Part shown: in pieces, positions 25,562-35,323 of the stretch
Layout of the letters: each line of letters starts with the position of its first letter
How positions within the stretch are numbered: the first letter of the stretch is position 1
Assembly: GCA_017476005.1 (NCBI GenBank)
Contig: JAFVEM010000024.1
Location: 1 to 64,000 of the forward strand
Direction: 5' to 3'
Origin: Selenomonadaceae bacterium
GTDB lineage: Bacteria; Bacillota; Negativicutes; Selenomonadales; Selenomonadaceae
Length of the DNA stretch: 64,000 nucleotides
Notes under the pieces: model-generated
Seen by the model: only the letters and a program-made list of their open reading frames with translations
What the model was told of the DNA's origin: nothing
Databases searched by the model: none
Position numbers and translations under genes: made by a program

Positions 25562-26863
25562 TTACGCCGACTCCTGCTCTTCTTTTAAGAAAGCGTTGTC
25601 CTGCGCCTTGACGAAGGGGAAGTAGATAGCGGTGGCGGCGGCCAGACCTAAAATTTGCACCACGGCACCTTGCCAACCGTTCATCAGGAATCCGGCAATG
25701 ATGGGCGGAGTAGTCCACGGCACTTGGATAGCCCCGAAGGGAGCCATGAAGCCGATGGCGATGGAAACATAGGCGATAATCATCACCGAAAGTTGCGCCA
25801 AGCAGAAAGGAACAAGCATATATGGGTTAAACACGATGGGCAGACCGAAAATGATAGGTTCGTTGATATTGAAGAATCCCGGCACGGTGCCAAGACGGGT
25901 TATGGTTTTCATCTGTTGGGAACGGGCGACGAGGTAGCTGGCGATGAGGAGTCCGAAAGTAGCGCCGCACCCACCGGGTTTCATGATGGTATCGGTAATT
26001 TGAATGGTGAGGATATGGGCATCGGGATTGCCGATAAGGCTCAGACCCGCATCGAGAATTTTTTGGTTGTCGAGGGAGTTGGCAATCATGAGGGGATTTA
26101 AGATGCCGCCCACCACATTCGGGCCGTGAACGCCGGCCCAGAAAAGCACGGTCATGAGGAGTGAGAACACGGAGCCGCCGACGATGGTATCGGACAGACC
26201 TTGCAACGGAGTTTGCACCATGGTGAAGATGAGTTCCGGGAAGGTGGTGGAGCCGAGGAAGTAGCACAGGCCATAGATGACAGCCGCTGTGGTGAAGATG
26301 ATAACGCCGGGGGTGAGAGCCTCAAAAGCTCTGGCCACGCCGCCGGGTACAGCGTCCGGCATCTTGATGCCCACATGATTTTTTTCGCACCAGCAAAAGA
26401 CCAGCGATACAAAGAAGGCTACCATGATGGCGGTGATAACGCCGTTACTTCCCGCCCAAAGTTTCGGCATAACGTTAGCGGCTACTGCGCCACCCTCCAC
26501 GGTGACGGCAGAAGGCATGACGATGACAAACATGGTCAGAGCGAGAATGGAAGCCATAATGGCGTCGCAACCTTCAGCTTCCACATATTTGTAAGTGATG
26601 GCCAAGACGGCAATGAAACCCAAGACGTTGAAGGTACCGCCGGCCACGGCGTTCAAAGGTTCCGTCCACTGACTGCCGAACATTCCGGCCATGAATTCGG
26701 GGTAGCCCGGTATGGGGAGGTTGGCAATGAGGAGGAACAGGGAGCCGCAGATGGTAAACGGGGTGGTCATGATGAAACCGTCGCGCAACGCCGCTACTGC
26801 TTTGTATTCGGCGAAGCTGGCCATGAATTCGACAAATTTGTCGAACATCTCTTGTTTCGACAT
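25562..26863 (-). CDS. PTS cellobiose-type IIC permease
   Basis: This is the membrane channel of a cellobiose/chitobiose/lichenan-type PTS (433 residues, about ten hydrophobic segments). Features seen include ALRDGFIMTTPFTICGSLFL near the N-terminus and the family motif FNINEPIIFGLPIVFNP near residue 330, which contains the conserved Glu of the sugar site. The RpiR-type regulator is encoded upstream on the same strand. Exact substrate within the beta-glucoside group is uncertain. Confidence 0.93.
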   Translation of the reverse strand: MSKQEMFDKFVEFMASFAEYKAVAALRDGFIMTTPFTICGSLFLLIANLPIPGYPEFMAGMFGSQWTEPLNAVAGGTFNVLGFIAVLAITYKYVEAEGCDAIMASILALTMFVIVMPSAVTVEGGAVAANVMPKLWAGSNGVITAIMVAFFVSLVFCWCEKNHVGIKMPDAVPGGVARAFEALTPGVIIFTTAAVIYGLCYFLGSTTFPELIFTMVQTPLQGLSDTIVGGSVFSLLMTVLFWAGVHGPNVVGGILNPLMIANSLDNQKILDAGLSLIGNPDAHILTIQITDTIMKPGGCGATFGLLIASYLVARSQQMKTITRLGTVPGFFNINEPIIFGLPIVFNPYMLVPFCLAQLSVMIIAYVSIAIGFMAPFGAIQVPWTTPPIIAGFLMNGWQGAVVQILGLAAATAIYFPFVKAQDNAFLKEEQESA

Positions 26864-27013
26864 GAAAATCCTCTCTTTCTCTAAGATAGCGTAACCAAAA
26901 TATTGCTCAATCCGTCTTGTTTCCTATTCCTTGGAACGATTGCAATATAACACAGGTTTTTTCGCGATACAATACCCTGCGCGCCTTTTGGAATGCCGTT
27001 TCACCAAAACAGC

Positions 27014-27050
27014 AAAAAACCGAAACTGCCTGAAACGGCGTTTCGGTTTT
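27014..27050 (-). terminator. Terminator downstream of the RpiR-type regulator
   Basis: AAAACCGAAAC (27016-27026) pairs with GTTTCGGTTTT (27040-27050), and on the minus strand the stem runs into a T-rich tail. It separates the regulator gene from the PTS genes, which therefore probably have their own promoter in 26864-27010. Confidence 0.7.
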
Positions 27051-27102
27051 ATCGGGATTGTTATTGTTTATGCTCGCGAGGTTCGCCCTTGGCGCACGGC
27101 GG

Positions 27103-27969
27103 CTACCACAGACGATCGCGCTCCGCCTGCCGTCCGATGTTTTGCTCGAAGACATCATAAAAGCTCTCAATCTCGTGATAATGCCGCGCGAGCAGCATAC
27201 CGAAGAGAACGTCGAAGTAATACCTGACCCCTACGCTGAAAATCATGCCGCCACAATCTAGGTATTCGATGGTGTTGGCCACATAGATAAATTCGTCGCA
27301 CATGCTCGCCAAGGGCGCTTCGCGGGCGCAGGTAAGCAGAGCTACGGGGACGCGTCGCTCCTTGAGGATTTTAGCCGTGCGCATGAGCCGCTTGTTCTCG
27401 CCGGAACGGCTGATGATAAAGGCAAAATGGCTGTCGTCGGAGATTAGGGCTTGGGAAATTTGGCTGTTCAGGGAACTGTGCGCCACCGCCATTTGTTTCA
27501 CTTGCAACAGATTATAGACGGCGGCCACGGCAATGGCATAATTTTGGTCGTAGGCGTAGATGTCGATACATCGCGCCGCCTCCATCCGTTCCACAATGCG
27601 CTGTAGTTGCGCGGTGTCCAATTCGTTTTTGGTTTCTTCGATGGCCTCAATCTCCAAGGCCGCCATTTTGCGAACAATGTCGGGAGGCGCGTCTTTGTCC
27701 GTGATGGGGCGGCGCATTACCGGGGGAATGCGGCCGCCTTCCGTGCGCCCCATTTCGCTCATGAAACGGATTTTGAACTCGTTGTAGCCCTTCAGCCCCA
27801 ATTTTTGACACAAGCGGAACACTGCCGCCGGACTGGTAAATGTCCGTTCCGCCACCTCCCGAATGGAGAGGGTGGCCAAGTCCCGGGGATTTTTCAGCAT
27901 ATAGTCGATGACGGACTGCTCCGTGGGCGAAAAACGCTCCGCCTCTTGCATGGCCTTCAAGAGTCGCAT
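27103..27969 (-). CDS. RpiR/MurR-family transcription regulator
   Basis: An N-terminal helix-turn-helix of the RpiR type (about 1-75, with FSPTEQSVIDYMLKNPRDLA and TFTSPAAVFRLCQKLGLKGY) is followed by a SIS sugar-phosphate-binding domain (about 105-265, with FAFIISRSGENKRLMRTAKI). Regulators of this type commonly sit beside PTS operons and sense phosphosugars. Control of the adjacent cellobiose-type PTS is inferred from position. It starts 12 bases after the AIM24 gene stop. Confidence 0.9.
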   Translation of the reverse strand: MRLLKAMQEAERFSPTEQSVIDYMLKNPRDLATLSIREVAERTFTSPAAVFRLCQKLGLKGYNEFKIRFMSEMGRTEGGRIPPVMRRPITDKDAPPDIVRKMAALEIEAIEETKNELDTAQLQRIVERMEAARCIDIYAYDQNYAIAVAAVYNLLQVKQMAVAHSSLNSQISQALISDDSHFAFIISRSGENKRLMRTAKILKERRVPVALLTCAREAPLASMCDEFIYVANTIEYLDCGGMIFSVGVRYYFDVLFGMLLARHYHEIESFYDVFEQNIGRQAERDRLW

Positions 27970-27981
27970 AAAGGCATCACC

Positions 27982-28713
27982 TTAACGATTGAAAAGAGAA
28001 CTCAGCGCCGAGCCGGCGGAAGAATCAGAGCCGCCTCCCGTAGGGAGCAGGGAGCGCAGCCAACCTTCAAAGCCGCCGGGGTTGCGCGTTTGAATGAGTA
28101 CCGTCCCCGGCCCCCGGAAACGACAGACTAACCCCTCGCCGGAAGTTAAGCTGTTCAGCCAACCTTGAGAGGCCTTTTCGATGTTGTAATCCATGTAGTC
28201 GGGCCAAGCCACCAAATGGCCGTTGTCGATGATGACTTCCTCGCCGCTTTCAAGGTTGATGGGGTGAATGACCCCGAAACTGCTGACGAACACCGTGCCG
28301 CGACCGGAAATCTTTAAGATGAAAAAACCTTCCCCGGACAAAAATCCCTTGGCGAGGTTTTGCATCTTCGTATCGACGTTTATGCCCTGAGTGCCGGCCA
28401 AAAAACCGTCCTTTTGCACCATCAGGTTATAACTGCCGTCCAGCTCAACATCCAAGATACCGCCGGGCAAAGCGTGGCCGAAAAGCACCTTGCCGGGGCC
28501 GCGTGTGGCCACCAGCTCCTGAAAGAAAAAACTCTCGCCGGCCAAGACCTTGCGCATGAGACCGCTGACGATGCCTCCTTCCATCTTGCCCGTTACGTCG
28601 ATGGTGGGGGACATGGCAATCATAGCGTCGGATTCGGCCTTCAGCCGCTCGCCGCGTTCTAGGTTATATTCCACCACGGGAAAAGCCTCGGGGTAGAGTA
28701 TTTGATATTTCAC
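27982..28713 (-). CDS. AIM24-family protein (DUF124)
   Basis: The family has beta-rich proteins of unclear function, related to yeast AIM24. Diagnostic stretches are EAFPVVEYNLERGERLKAES, SFFFQELVATRGPGKVLF, and GFLAGTQGINVDTKMQNL. It ends with a Gly/Ser-rich tail after GGFEGWLRSLLP. GTG 28713 is chosen; GGAGGTG lies seven bases upstream, and the longer frame to 28800 adds 29 residues unlike the family. Divergent from rimP. Confidence 0.87.
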   Translation of the reverse strand: MKYQILYPEAFPVVEYNLERGERLKAESDAMIAMSPTIDVTGKMEGGIVSGLMRKVLAGESFFFQELVATRGPGKVLFGHALPGGILDVELDGSYNLMVQKDGFLAGTQGINVDTKMQNLAKGFLSGEGFFILKISGRGTVFVSSFGVIHPINLESGEEVIIDNGHLVAWPDYMDYNIEKASQGWLNSLTSGEGLVCRFRGPGTVLIQTRNPGGFEGWLRSLLPTGGGSDSSAGSALSSLFNR

Positions 28714-28836
28714 TGTCTGCACCTCCAAAAATTCTCGGCTGTCTGTCCTTTCGTCTTCTCTATTGTACAATGTCAGCCGGTTTCTGCCAAGAATTTTCAT
28801 GACGTGGCTACAACGGCGGCGAGAAAAAATTTTTCC

Positions 28837-28865
28837 TTGCCAATCGGCATTACAGGTGCTATACT
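28837..28865 (+). promoter_or_regulatory. Promoter of the rimP-infB operon
   Basis: TTGCCA (28837-28842) and TATACT (28860-28865) are spaced by 17 bases and preceded by TGC, an extended -10. The start near 28872 places the hairpin at 28895 inside the leader. Confidence 0.75.
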
Positions 28866-28894
28866 GGCAACGTACAATTTAATTTAAACTTCGG

Positions 28895-28918
28895 AAGAGT
28901 GGGTGCAAGCCCACTCTT
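28895..28918 (+). promoter_or_regulatory. rimP leader hairpin
   Basis: AAGAGTGGG (28895-28903) pairs with CCCACTCTT (28910-28918) over a six-base loop, followed by TAATCTT. A hairpin of this kind in front of rimP is recurrent in Firmicutes and has been proposed as a leader element or attenuator. The T-run here is weak, so partial termination or a protein-binding site are both possible. Confidence 0.5.
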
Positions 28919-28944
28919 TAATCTTGTATGCGAGGTGAAGGAAT

Positions 28945-29397
28945 GTGGCCGCCAAAGATATAGCAACGCAGGTGGAAGAGATTGTTTTAGCCTTATTGCC
29001 GGAGTCGCTAGAGCTGGTTGACGTGGAATATGTACAGGAACGGGACTGGTACCTCAGAGTTTTTATTGATAAGGAAGGCGGCATCGATTTAGACGATTGT
29101 CAGGCACTCAGCGAGGCGCTGGAAAAAGAACTGGACGGCTTGGGGCTGATTGCCGGTCGCTACATCTTGGAGGTGTCCTCCCCCGGGCTGGATAGGGTTC
29201 TCAAAAAAGACCGGGATTTTCGGCGCGAGCGAGGCAAGAAGGTGGATGTCTCTCTGTACGCTCCTCTAACTGCGGGTGGAGCTAAGGAAATCGTCGGAAC
29301 CCTAACGGACTTTGACGGAGAGTCCTTGACTTTAGATGAGAACTTACAGATTCCCAAAGAAAAAATTTCTTTGGTGCGTCTGCATATCGATTTTTAA
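28945..29397 (+). CDS. rimP: Ribosome maturation factor RimP
   Basis: RimP assists 30S subunit assembly. The family landmarks are LELVDVEYVQERDWYLRVFI, GGIDLDDCQALSEALEKELD, and ILEVSSPGLDRVLKKDRDF; an Sm-like C-terminal domain follows. GTG 28945 is preceded by GAGGTGAAGG. It is the first gene of the nusA-infB operon. Confidence 0.95.
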   Translation: MAAKDIATQVEEIVLALLPESLELVDVEYVQERDWYLRVFIDKEGGIDLDDCQALSEALEKELDGLGLIAGRYILEVSSPGLDRVLKKDRDFRRERGKKVDVSLYAPLTAGGAKEIVGTLTDFDGESLTLDENLQIPKEKISLVRLHIDF

Positions 29398-29431
29398 GAA
29401 ATACTAAATTCTATGAGAGGAAAGAGGGAAA

Positions 29432-30568
29432 TTGGCTAACAAAAAGAAAACGGCCAAAGATCCGGGGCAGGGCTTTCTCGTTGCCCTGCAAGAGCTGGGG
29501 CAGGAGAAAGGCATAGCGCCGGAGGTCTTGTTTGACGCCATTGAGGCGGCGCTGATCTCGGCTTATAAGCGGAATTTTGCCTCGGCGCAGAATGTTAAAG
29601 TTACCTTGGATCGCGTCACGGGGGATTATCATGTTTACGCCGTGAAGACAGTGGTGGAAAACGTGACCAACGATATTTTGGAAATTGGCATAGGACAAGC
29701 GCGTACCATCGATCCGGAGGTGGAACTGGGCAGCAGCGTAAACATTGAGGTGACCCCGGCTAATTTCGGCCGCATTGCCGCGCAAACGGCCAAACAAGTG
29801 GTGGTGCAACGAGTACGCGAAGCGGAACGCGGCATTATCTATGAAACTTTTGTCAGCCGTGAAGGCGACATCATCACCGGCACCGTGCAACGGCTTGAAA
29901 ATCGCAACGTACTCATTGATTTGGGGAAGACCGAAGCCGTCCTTGCTCCGGCGGAACAGATTCCCGGGGAGACTTACGTCCATGGTAAAAAAATCAAGGC
30001 TTATGTGACGGAGGTAAAAAAGACCAATAAAGGGCCGCAGGTGGTACTTTCCCGAACCCATCCCAATCTGGTACGGCGTCTTTTTGAGCTGGAAGTACCG
30101 GAACTCCAAGAGGGCGTGGTGGAGATTAAAGCGGTGGCCAGAGAGCCGGGGAGTCGCTCCAAGATAGCGGTCTATTCGGAAAGCCCCGACATTGATCCCT
30201 TGGGAGCCTGTTTGGGGCAAAAGGGATTGCGAGTGCAGGCCGTGGTGGATGAATTGGGCAGCGAAAAGATTGATATTGTGAAATGGAACCCGGATTCGGC
30301 CAAATACATTGCCAACGCCCTTAGTCCCTGCGCCGTTGTTTCCGTGGCGGTGAACGAAGCGGAAAAGGTTTCTCGGGTGATAGTCCCGGACGACAAGCTG
30401 TCGCTAGGCATCGGCAAAGAGGGACAGAACGCAAGGCTCGCGGCCAAACTCACCGGCTGGAAAATAGATATAAAAAGCGTATCTCAAGCCGAAGGCGAGG
30501 TTTTGTCAGAGGGCATGAACGAGGTGGCGGTTACCGGGGAAGAATCCTTCACCACCGAGGAAGTTTGA
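29432..30568 (+). CDS. nusA: Transcription termination/antitermination protein NusA
   Basis: NusA binds RNA polymerase and nascent RNA. Order of domains: an N-terminal RNA-polymerase-binding domain (1-125, with ALISAYKRNFASAQNVKVTL), an S1 domain (about 135-200), and two KH domains (about 200-345, with VVLSRTHPNLVRRLFELEVP and LSLGIGKEGQNARLAAKLTG). There is no C-terminal acidic repeat, as usual in Firmicutes. Length 378. TTG 29432 follows GAGGGAAA. Confidence 0.96.
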   Translation: MANKKKTAKDPGQGFLVALQELGQEKGIAPEVLFDAIEAALISAYKRNFASAQNVKVTLDRVTGDYHVYAVKTVVENVTNDILEIGIGQARTIDPEVELGSSVNIEVTPANFGRIAAQTAKQVVVQRVREAERGIIYETFVSREGDIITGTVQRLENRNVLIDLGKTEAVLAPAEQIPGETYVHGKKIKAYVTEVKKTNKGPQVVLSRTHPNLVRRLFELEVPELQEGVVEIKAVAREPGSRSKIAVYSESPDIDPLGACLGQKGLRVQAVVDELGSEKIDIVKWNPDSAKYIANALSPCAVVSVAVNEAEKVSRVIVPDDKLSLGIGKEGQNARLAAKLTGWKIDIKSVSQAEGEVLSEGMNEVAVTGEESFTTEEV

Positions 30569-30574
30569 TGCTCC

Positions 30575-30859
30575 ATGGGTGATAAAAGAATCCCGGCCAG
30601 ACTATGCGTCGGTTGTCGCGTCTTAAAACCCAAAAACGAACTCTTGAGGGTGGCGCGTCTTGCGGAGGGGGATTATCGGCCGGACAAGGAAGGAACCCTA
30701 CCGGGGCGAGGGGCTTACCTGTGCCCGAGTCCCGAATGTTTGCGTAAGGCTCAGAAGGCTCGCGGCCTCGAGCGGTCTTTCAAGGCCAAAATCCCGGCAG
30801 AAATCTATGCCGAGCTAGCCGCCTACATAGAAGGCAAGGAGGATGGGCATGGGGACTGA
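30575..30859 (+). CDS. rnpM: RNase P modulator RnpM (YlxR, DUF448)
   Basis: YlxR/RnpM binds the RNA of RNase P in Bacillus. The protein of 94 residues shows the signature RLCVGCRVLKPKNELLRVAR and GRGAYLCPSPECLRKAQK. It lies between nusA and the L7Ae-like gene, its standard place. Confidence 0.93.
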   Translation: MGDKRIPARLCVGCRVLKPKNELLRVARLAEGDYRPDKEGTLPGRGAYLCPSPECLRKAQKARGLERSFKAKIPAEIYAELAAYIEGKEDGHGD

Positions 30860-31163
30860 AGCGCGTATATTAAACCTCCTCGGGCTGGCGGCGAAAGCCG
30901 GGCGAGTAGCCTCCGGCGGTTTTGCCGTGAGGCAAGCCATAGAGAAAGGCCAAGCAAAATTACTGATCATAGCCAAAGACGGAGCCGCAGAGACCGTCGC
31001 AGAATTTCGGCGACTGGCGGCAAAATACGTGGTGAAGACGGTGGCAATCTTGACTAAAGAACAGCTGGGAAAAAGTTTAGGCAAGGAACAAAGAGCCGCA
31101 GTAGCGGTATTGGATGCCGGCTTTAGCGAGGCGCTGGTAAAATTGATGGGGGTGGAGCGATGA
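30849..31163 (+). CDS. ylxQ: L7Ae-like K-turn RNA-binding protein YlxQ
   Basis: This is a ribosomal protein L7Ae/L30e-type RNA-binding protein, with [20 protein letters not shown], then [10 protein letters not shown], typical of the YlxQ branch. ATG 30849 lies six bases after GGAGG; the ATG at 30843 is directly attached to that GGAGG and is unlikely. It overlaps rnpM by 11 bases and infB by four. Confidence 0.92.
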   Translation: MGTEARILNLLGLAAKAGRVASGGFAVRQAIEKGQAKLLIIAKDGAAETVAEFRRLAAKYVVKTVAILTKEQLGKSLGKEQRAAVAVLDAGFSEALVKLMGVER

Positions 31164-33856
31164 GAATTTATGAGTTGGCCAAAGAGTTTAATGCCGACAG
31201 CAAAGAGATATTGAGCATACTGAAGAAGAAAAACATAAAAGCCGTCAATAATTTCAGCAATGTAGGAGAGGAGGCACGTCGCGCGGTGCAAGAAGCCATG
31301 TCTTCCGGGAAAAACGAAAAGAAGCCTAAAGCCGGTGCCGGAGAAGGAGCGACGGTCAAGGAAGTCAAGGACGTCAAGCGAAGCGAAAAAGGCGATAACA
31401 GGTCTGCCGGTCGCCAAAGACACGGCAAGCCCTCCAGAGAGAATCGGGAACGTCCGGCGCCCAAGGAACCAGGCGGTAAAACAACCGGTACCGACAGAGG
31501 CAAAAACAATGCGAGCGCCATAAAGCCAAACGGTAAGAGTGGCACCCACGAAGGCAATCGAGAAGGAAATCGGGAAGGGAGCCGAGAGGGTGGCCGCGAC
31601 GGCAACCGGGATGAACGCCGCAAAAAACCGGTTACCGGCGAAGGTAGCCGCAACGGACGAGGCGAAAAACGCAACGAAAATCGTAGCGAGAATCGCGACG
31701 GACGCGGCGACAATCGGGGCGAGAACAAGAGCGGTCGCGGCGGCAGAGGCGAGCGCAGTAGCGGCGGTAACGACCGTAACGAAAAAAACGAGCGCGGCGA
31801 GAAAGGCGAGAGTAAAACCGGTCGCGGCAACCGCGGCGGCAATCGCAACGCCGGCAACCGTAACGCCGGGAATCGCAATGCCGGCAATCGCAATGATAGT
31901 CACGGCGAAAACCGCGGCGATAGTCGGGGCGAAAACCGTAGCGACAATCGCGCCGGTCGTAGCAGACGCAATCGCGGCAAACGTCAGGCGCCGCCGCCGC
32001 CCAAAATGGAAATAGCTCGCCCCAAACACATTAAAATCGGCGAGTCTATCGCCGTGAAGGATTTAGCCAGCAAGATGAGTTGCACCGCCGCCGAGATTAT
32101 CAAAAAGCTGTTCCTCATGGGCGTTATGGCCACCATCAACCAAGAAATTGATTTTGACACGGCGGCTTTGGTGGCGCAAGAATTTGACATTACGGCGGAA
32201 GAATTGCCGCCGGAGGTGGATCCGACTCTGATTCCGGAAATCGAGGACGATCCCAAGACGCTGAAACTGCGTCCGCCGGTGGTAACGGTGATGGGGCATG
32301 TGGATCACGGCAAAACCTCTCTCCTCGACGCTATTCGCAAAACCTCCGTATCGGCGCACGAGGCCGGCGGTATCACTCAGCACATCGGCGCTTATCAGGT
32401 CATGTGCCGGGATAAGAAAATCGTTTTCCTCGACACCCCGGGACACGAAGCCTTTACCGCCATGCGAGCGCGCGGCGCGCAGGTAACGGATATTGCCATT
32501 TTGGTGGTGGCCGCCGACGACGGTGTCATGCCGCAAACGGTGGAGGCCATTTCCCACGCCAAAGCCGCCAATGTCCCCATTATCGTGGCCGTCAATAAAA
32601 TCGACAAGCCGGGAGCGAACCCCGACCGCGTGAAGCAGGAACTGATGGAACACGGCCTTGTGCCGGAAGAGTACGGCGGCGATACCATCATGGTACCCGT
32701 TTCCGCCAAACAGAAACAGGGTATCGGCGACCTCTTGGAAATGATTTTGCTGGTGGCCGAAGTGCAAGAGCTAAAGGCCAATCCCAATCGAGAAGCTCGT
32801 GGCGTTATCATTGAGGCCGAACTTGATAAGGGGCGCGGCCCGGTGGCTACGGTCTTGGTACAGAGCGGCACCCTGCGCATCGGCGATTCCATTGTGGCCG
32901 GCACTTCCTTCGGTAAGGTGCGCGCCATGGTCAACGATCGCGGCGACAGCGTAAAGAAAGCCGGGCCTTCGGTGCCGGTGGAGGTGCTGGGCTTTAACGA
33001 CGTACCGGCGGCCGGAGATATTTTGGCCGTGCTGGAAGAAAAACAAGCTCGCTCCATTGCCGCCGCCAGAATAGAACGGCAACGCACCCAGCTCATCAAA
33101 GCCAAGAAAGTTTCTCTGGACGATTTGTTCCATCAGATTCAGGAAGGCAACATCAAAGACCTGAACATAGTGGTGAAAGCCGACGTGCAAGGTTCCGTGG
33201 AGGCGCTGAACAGTTCCCTTCTCGCGCTGAACAAAAACGACGAAGTGCGCGTGAGCATCGTTCATTCCGGCGTGGGCGCGGTAAACGAGTCGGATGTCAT
33301 GCTGGCCTCTGCCGCCAACGCGCTGATTATCGCCTTTAACGTGCGTCCCGATGCCAATGCGCGGAAAGTGGCCGATGCGGAAGATATTGACATTCGCACC
33401 TATCGGGTTATCTATGACGCGCTAAACGACGTGAAGGATGCCATGTCCGGGATGCTGGCGCCTAAGTACAAAGAAGTGGTACAAGGCCGGGTGGAGATTC
33501 GCAAGGTCATGAAGTTCTCCAAGGCGCTGGTGGCCGGTTCTTATGTGCTGGAGGGCAAAATACACAACAACTCCAAGATTCGCATTATCCGGGATAACAT
33601 TGAGCTGTTTGACGGCGCCATTGATTCCCTCCGCCGTTTCAAGGACGAGGTGAAGGAAGTGGCCGCCGGTTACGAATGCGGCATCTCCATCGTTGACTAT
33701 CGCGACTTCCGGGAAGGGGACATCATCGAGGCTTACACCATGGAGGAGATAGAAACCTCCATCGCCGACGCCAACAAAGAAGCGGCCAAACGTCGGGAGG
33801 AAGAAGCCGCCCAAGCGACTGAAACTCAGGCAGCCGACCAAAGTGTTGATGCGTAA
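31160..33856 (+). CDS. infB: Translation initiation factor IF-2
   Basis: IF-2 places initiator tRNA on the 30S subunit and promotes subunit joining. The IF2_N domain (1-52, [20 protein letters not shown]) is followed by a ~220-residue linker rich in Gly, Asn, Arg and Glu. A second IF2_N-like domain (about 300-350) precedes the GTPase domain with G1 GHVDHGKTS from residue 379, then DTPGHEAF and NKIDKP. Domains II-IV follow. The linker contains perfect NRNAG repeats (nucleotides 31838-31890). Length 898 is within range for the factor. Confidence 0.97.
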   Translation: MRIYELAKEFNADSKEILSILKKKNIKAVNNFSNVGEEARRAVQEAMSSGKNEKKPKAGAGEGATVKEVKDVKRSEKGDNRSAGRQRHGKPSRENRERPAPKEPGGKTTGTDRGKNNASAIKPNGKSGTHEGNREGNREGSREGGRDGNRDERRKKPVTGEGSRNGRGEKRNENRSENRDGRGDNRGENKSGRGGRGERSSGGNDRNEKNERGEKGESKTGRGNRGGNRNAGNRNAGNRNAGNRNDSHGENRGDSRGENRSDNRAGRSRRNRGKRQAPPPPKMEIARPKHIKIGESIAVKDLASKMSCTAAEIIKKLFLMGVMATINQEIDFDTAALVAQEFDITAEELPPEVDPTLIPEIEDDPKTLKLRPPVVTVMGHVDHGKTSLLDAIRKTSVSAHEAGGITQHIGAYQVMCRDKKIVFLDTPGHEAFTAMRARGAQVTDIAILVVAADDGVMPQTVEAISHAKAANVPIIVAVNKIDKPGANPDRVKQELMEHGLVPEEYGGDTIMVPVSAKQKQGIGDLLEMILLVAEVQELKANPNREARGVIIEAELDKGRGPVATVLVQSGTLRIGDSIVAGTSFGKVRAMVNDRGDSVKKAGPSVPVEVLGFNDVPAAGDILAVLEEKQARSIAAARIERQRTQLIKAKKVSLDDLFHQIQEGNIKDLNIVVKADVQGSVEALNSSLLALNKNDEVRVSIVHSGVGAVNESDVMLASAANALIIAFNVRPDANARKVADAEDIDIRTYRVIYDALNDVKDAMSGMLAPKYKEVVQGRVEIRKVMKFSKALVAGSYVLEGKIHNNSKIRIIRDNIELFDGAIDSLRRFKDEVKEVAAGYECGISIVDYRDFREGDIIEAYTMEEIETSIADANKEAAKRREEEAAQATETQAADQSVDA

Positions 33857-33885
33857 TACTAATCTCGATTAAGATTTTTCTTAAA

Positions 33886-33942
33886 TCTATTAAAGGGTGC
33901 AGGGGGATTATCCCCCTGCTGGGGTTTGGGGTGAAACCCCAA
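33886..33942 (+). repeat. Dispersed palindrome, copy 4
   Basis: The head TCTATTAAAGGG is followed by GCAGGGGGA/TCCCCCTGC and by TTGGGGTGAAACCCCAA. It lies between infB and rbfA, where an RNA hairpin could uncouple expression of the downstream genes. The same arrangement occurs in reverse at 46449-46508. Confidence 0.7.
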
Positions 33943-33989
33943 GAATAAAATTCGTTTAATTAAGCCTATGTATAGGAGGAATGTTTTCC

Positions 33990-34361
33990 ATGGCGCAGGT
34001 GCGAGTGGAAAAAGTGCAGGAGCTGATTAAGCAGACCATCAGTCAAATCCTCTTGACGGAAACCAAGGATCCCCGTATCGGTTTCGTGACGGTGACGGAT
34101 GTGGAAGTCACCGGGGATCTTAGGGAGGCCAGAGTCTATGTGAGCCTCATGGGCAGCGATAAACAAATCAAGGATACTTGGCATGGGCTGAAAAGCGCCT
34201 TGGGTTACATTCGGCGCGAGGTGGGTCATCGTACCCACCTTAGATATACGCCGGAGATTATCTTCGCCCCGGACAAGACGCTGGAGTACAGCGCTCATAT
34301 CCAAGAGCTGTTGCACAGTATAGAATCTGCCGAGCCAGACGAGAAAGAAGCAGCATCATGA
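33990..34361 (+). CDS. rbfA: Ribosome-binding factor A
   Basis: RbfA helps mature the 30S subunit. It shows RVEKVQELIKQTISQILLTE, IGFVTVTDVEVTGDLREARV, and the helix-kink-helix KH-type fold. ATG 33990 is nine bases after AGGAGGA; the ATG at 33981 overlaps the ribosome site. It overlaps nrnA by four bases. Confidence 0.95.
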   Translation: MAQVRVEKVQELIKQTISQILLTETKDPRIGFVTVTDVEVTGDLREARVYVSLMGSDKQIKDTWHGLKSALGYIRREVGHRTHLRYTPEIIFAPDKTLEYSAHIQELLHSIESAEPDEKEAAS

Positions 34362-35323
34362 ATATTTCCTTGCAAGAAGCCGCCGCCATATTGCAAGCGG
34401 CGAAGCGTCCGGCGCTGACGGCGCATATTCATCCCGACGGTGATGCCCTAGGCAGCATGCTGGGGCTGTATCACGCTTTGAGGGGCTTAGGCCGCGAAGT
34501 GCGACTTTTTCTCGACGACGCTATCCCGGCAATGTTCTCTGTACTGCCGGGATATGAGGTCATAGAAAAACCGCCGCAGGAGGGAGAGGCGCCTCTAGCT
34601 GATTTTGACCTGTTGGTGATTTTGGACACAGCGCCGGACAGAGTCGGTAAAACGACGGAAAAAATCCTCGCCCCCATCTTAAATATCGACCACCACATTA
34701 CCAATAAGGGCGGCGACTATCCCATTTATGTGGATGCCAAGCGAGCGGCCACCTGCGAGATTATTTTTGAGTTGCTGGCGGCCATGCCCACGGAAATAAA
34801 TCGGGAGACGGCCGCTTGCCTTTATACCGGGATAGCCACCGACACCGGTTTTTTCCGCTACGCCAACACCTCGCCCTTTACGCTCAGGACAGCCGCCAGT
34901 CTGCTCGAGCAGGGCATCAATCAGGTGGCCATAGCCGAGGCCATGGAGCAAAAATCCTTTAAGACGGTAAAGGCTTTGGCTACGGCGGTGGGCAAAACGG
35001 AAATATGGCACGAGGGACGCGTCGCCGGAATTTTCCTCGACCGGGATTTCATGGCGCAAGTAGATACCACCGAGGGTTTCATTGACGCCATCCGGGTCAT
35101 TGATGGGGTGGATATAGCCGTCTTGCTGAAATGGCAGGAGGAAAATTGCTGTCGCCTCAGTATGCGCTCCAAGGGGGCGGATGTGGCGAGAATCGCCCAG
35201 AGCTTGGGGGGCGGCGGTCACGTTAGGGCCGCCGGCGCTACCCTCAATATGCCTTTTAGCGAAGCGGTAGCCGCCGTCAAAAAAGCCATAGCCGAAGCCT
35301 TAACCGGCGAGGAAAAAAAATGA
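34358..35323 (+). CDS. nrnA: DHH-family oligoribonuclease/pAp phosphatase
   Basis: NrnA degrades short oligoribonucleotides and dephosphorylates pAp. The DHH metal motifs are TAHIHPDGDALGSM, VILDTAPDRVG and LNIDHHITNKGG. The DHHA1 domain contains the GGGGHVRAAGATL motif at the C-terminus. Length 321 and position between rbfA and truB are standard. It overlaps both neighbours by four bases. Confidence 0.94.
   Translation: MNISLQEAAAILQAAKRPALTAHIHPDGDALGSMLGLYHALRGLGREVRLFLDDAIPAMFSVLPGYEVIEKPPQEGEAPLADFDLLVILDTAPDRVGKTTEKILAPILNIDHHITNKGGDYPIYVDAKRAATCEIIFELLAAMPTEINRETAACLYTGIATDTGFFRYANTSPFTLRTAASLLEQGINQVAIAEAMEQKSFKTVKALATAVGKTEIWHEGRVAGIFLDRDFMAQVDTTEGFIDAIRVIDGVDIAVLLKWQEENCCRLSMRSKGADVARIAQSLGGGGHVRAAGATLNMPFSEAVAAVKKAIAEALTGEEKK

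Noticed and set aside
30815-32029. 404-codon open frame antisense to ylxQ and infB
   Set aside because: It mirrors the repetitive IF-2 linker, has an Ala/Val/Thr-only composition and no ribosome site.
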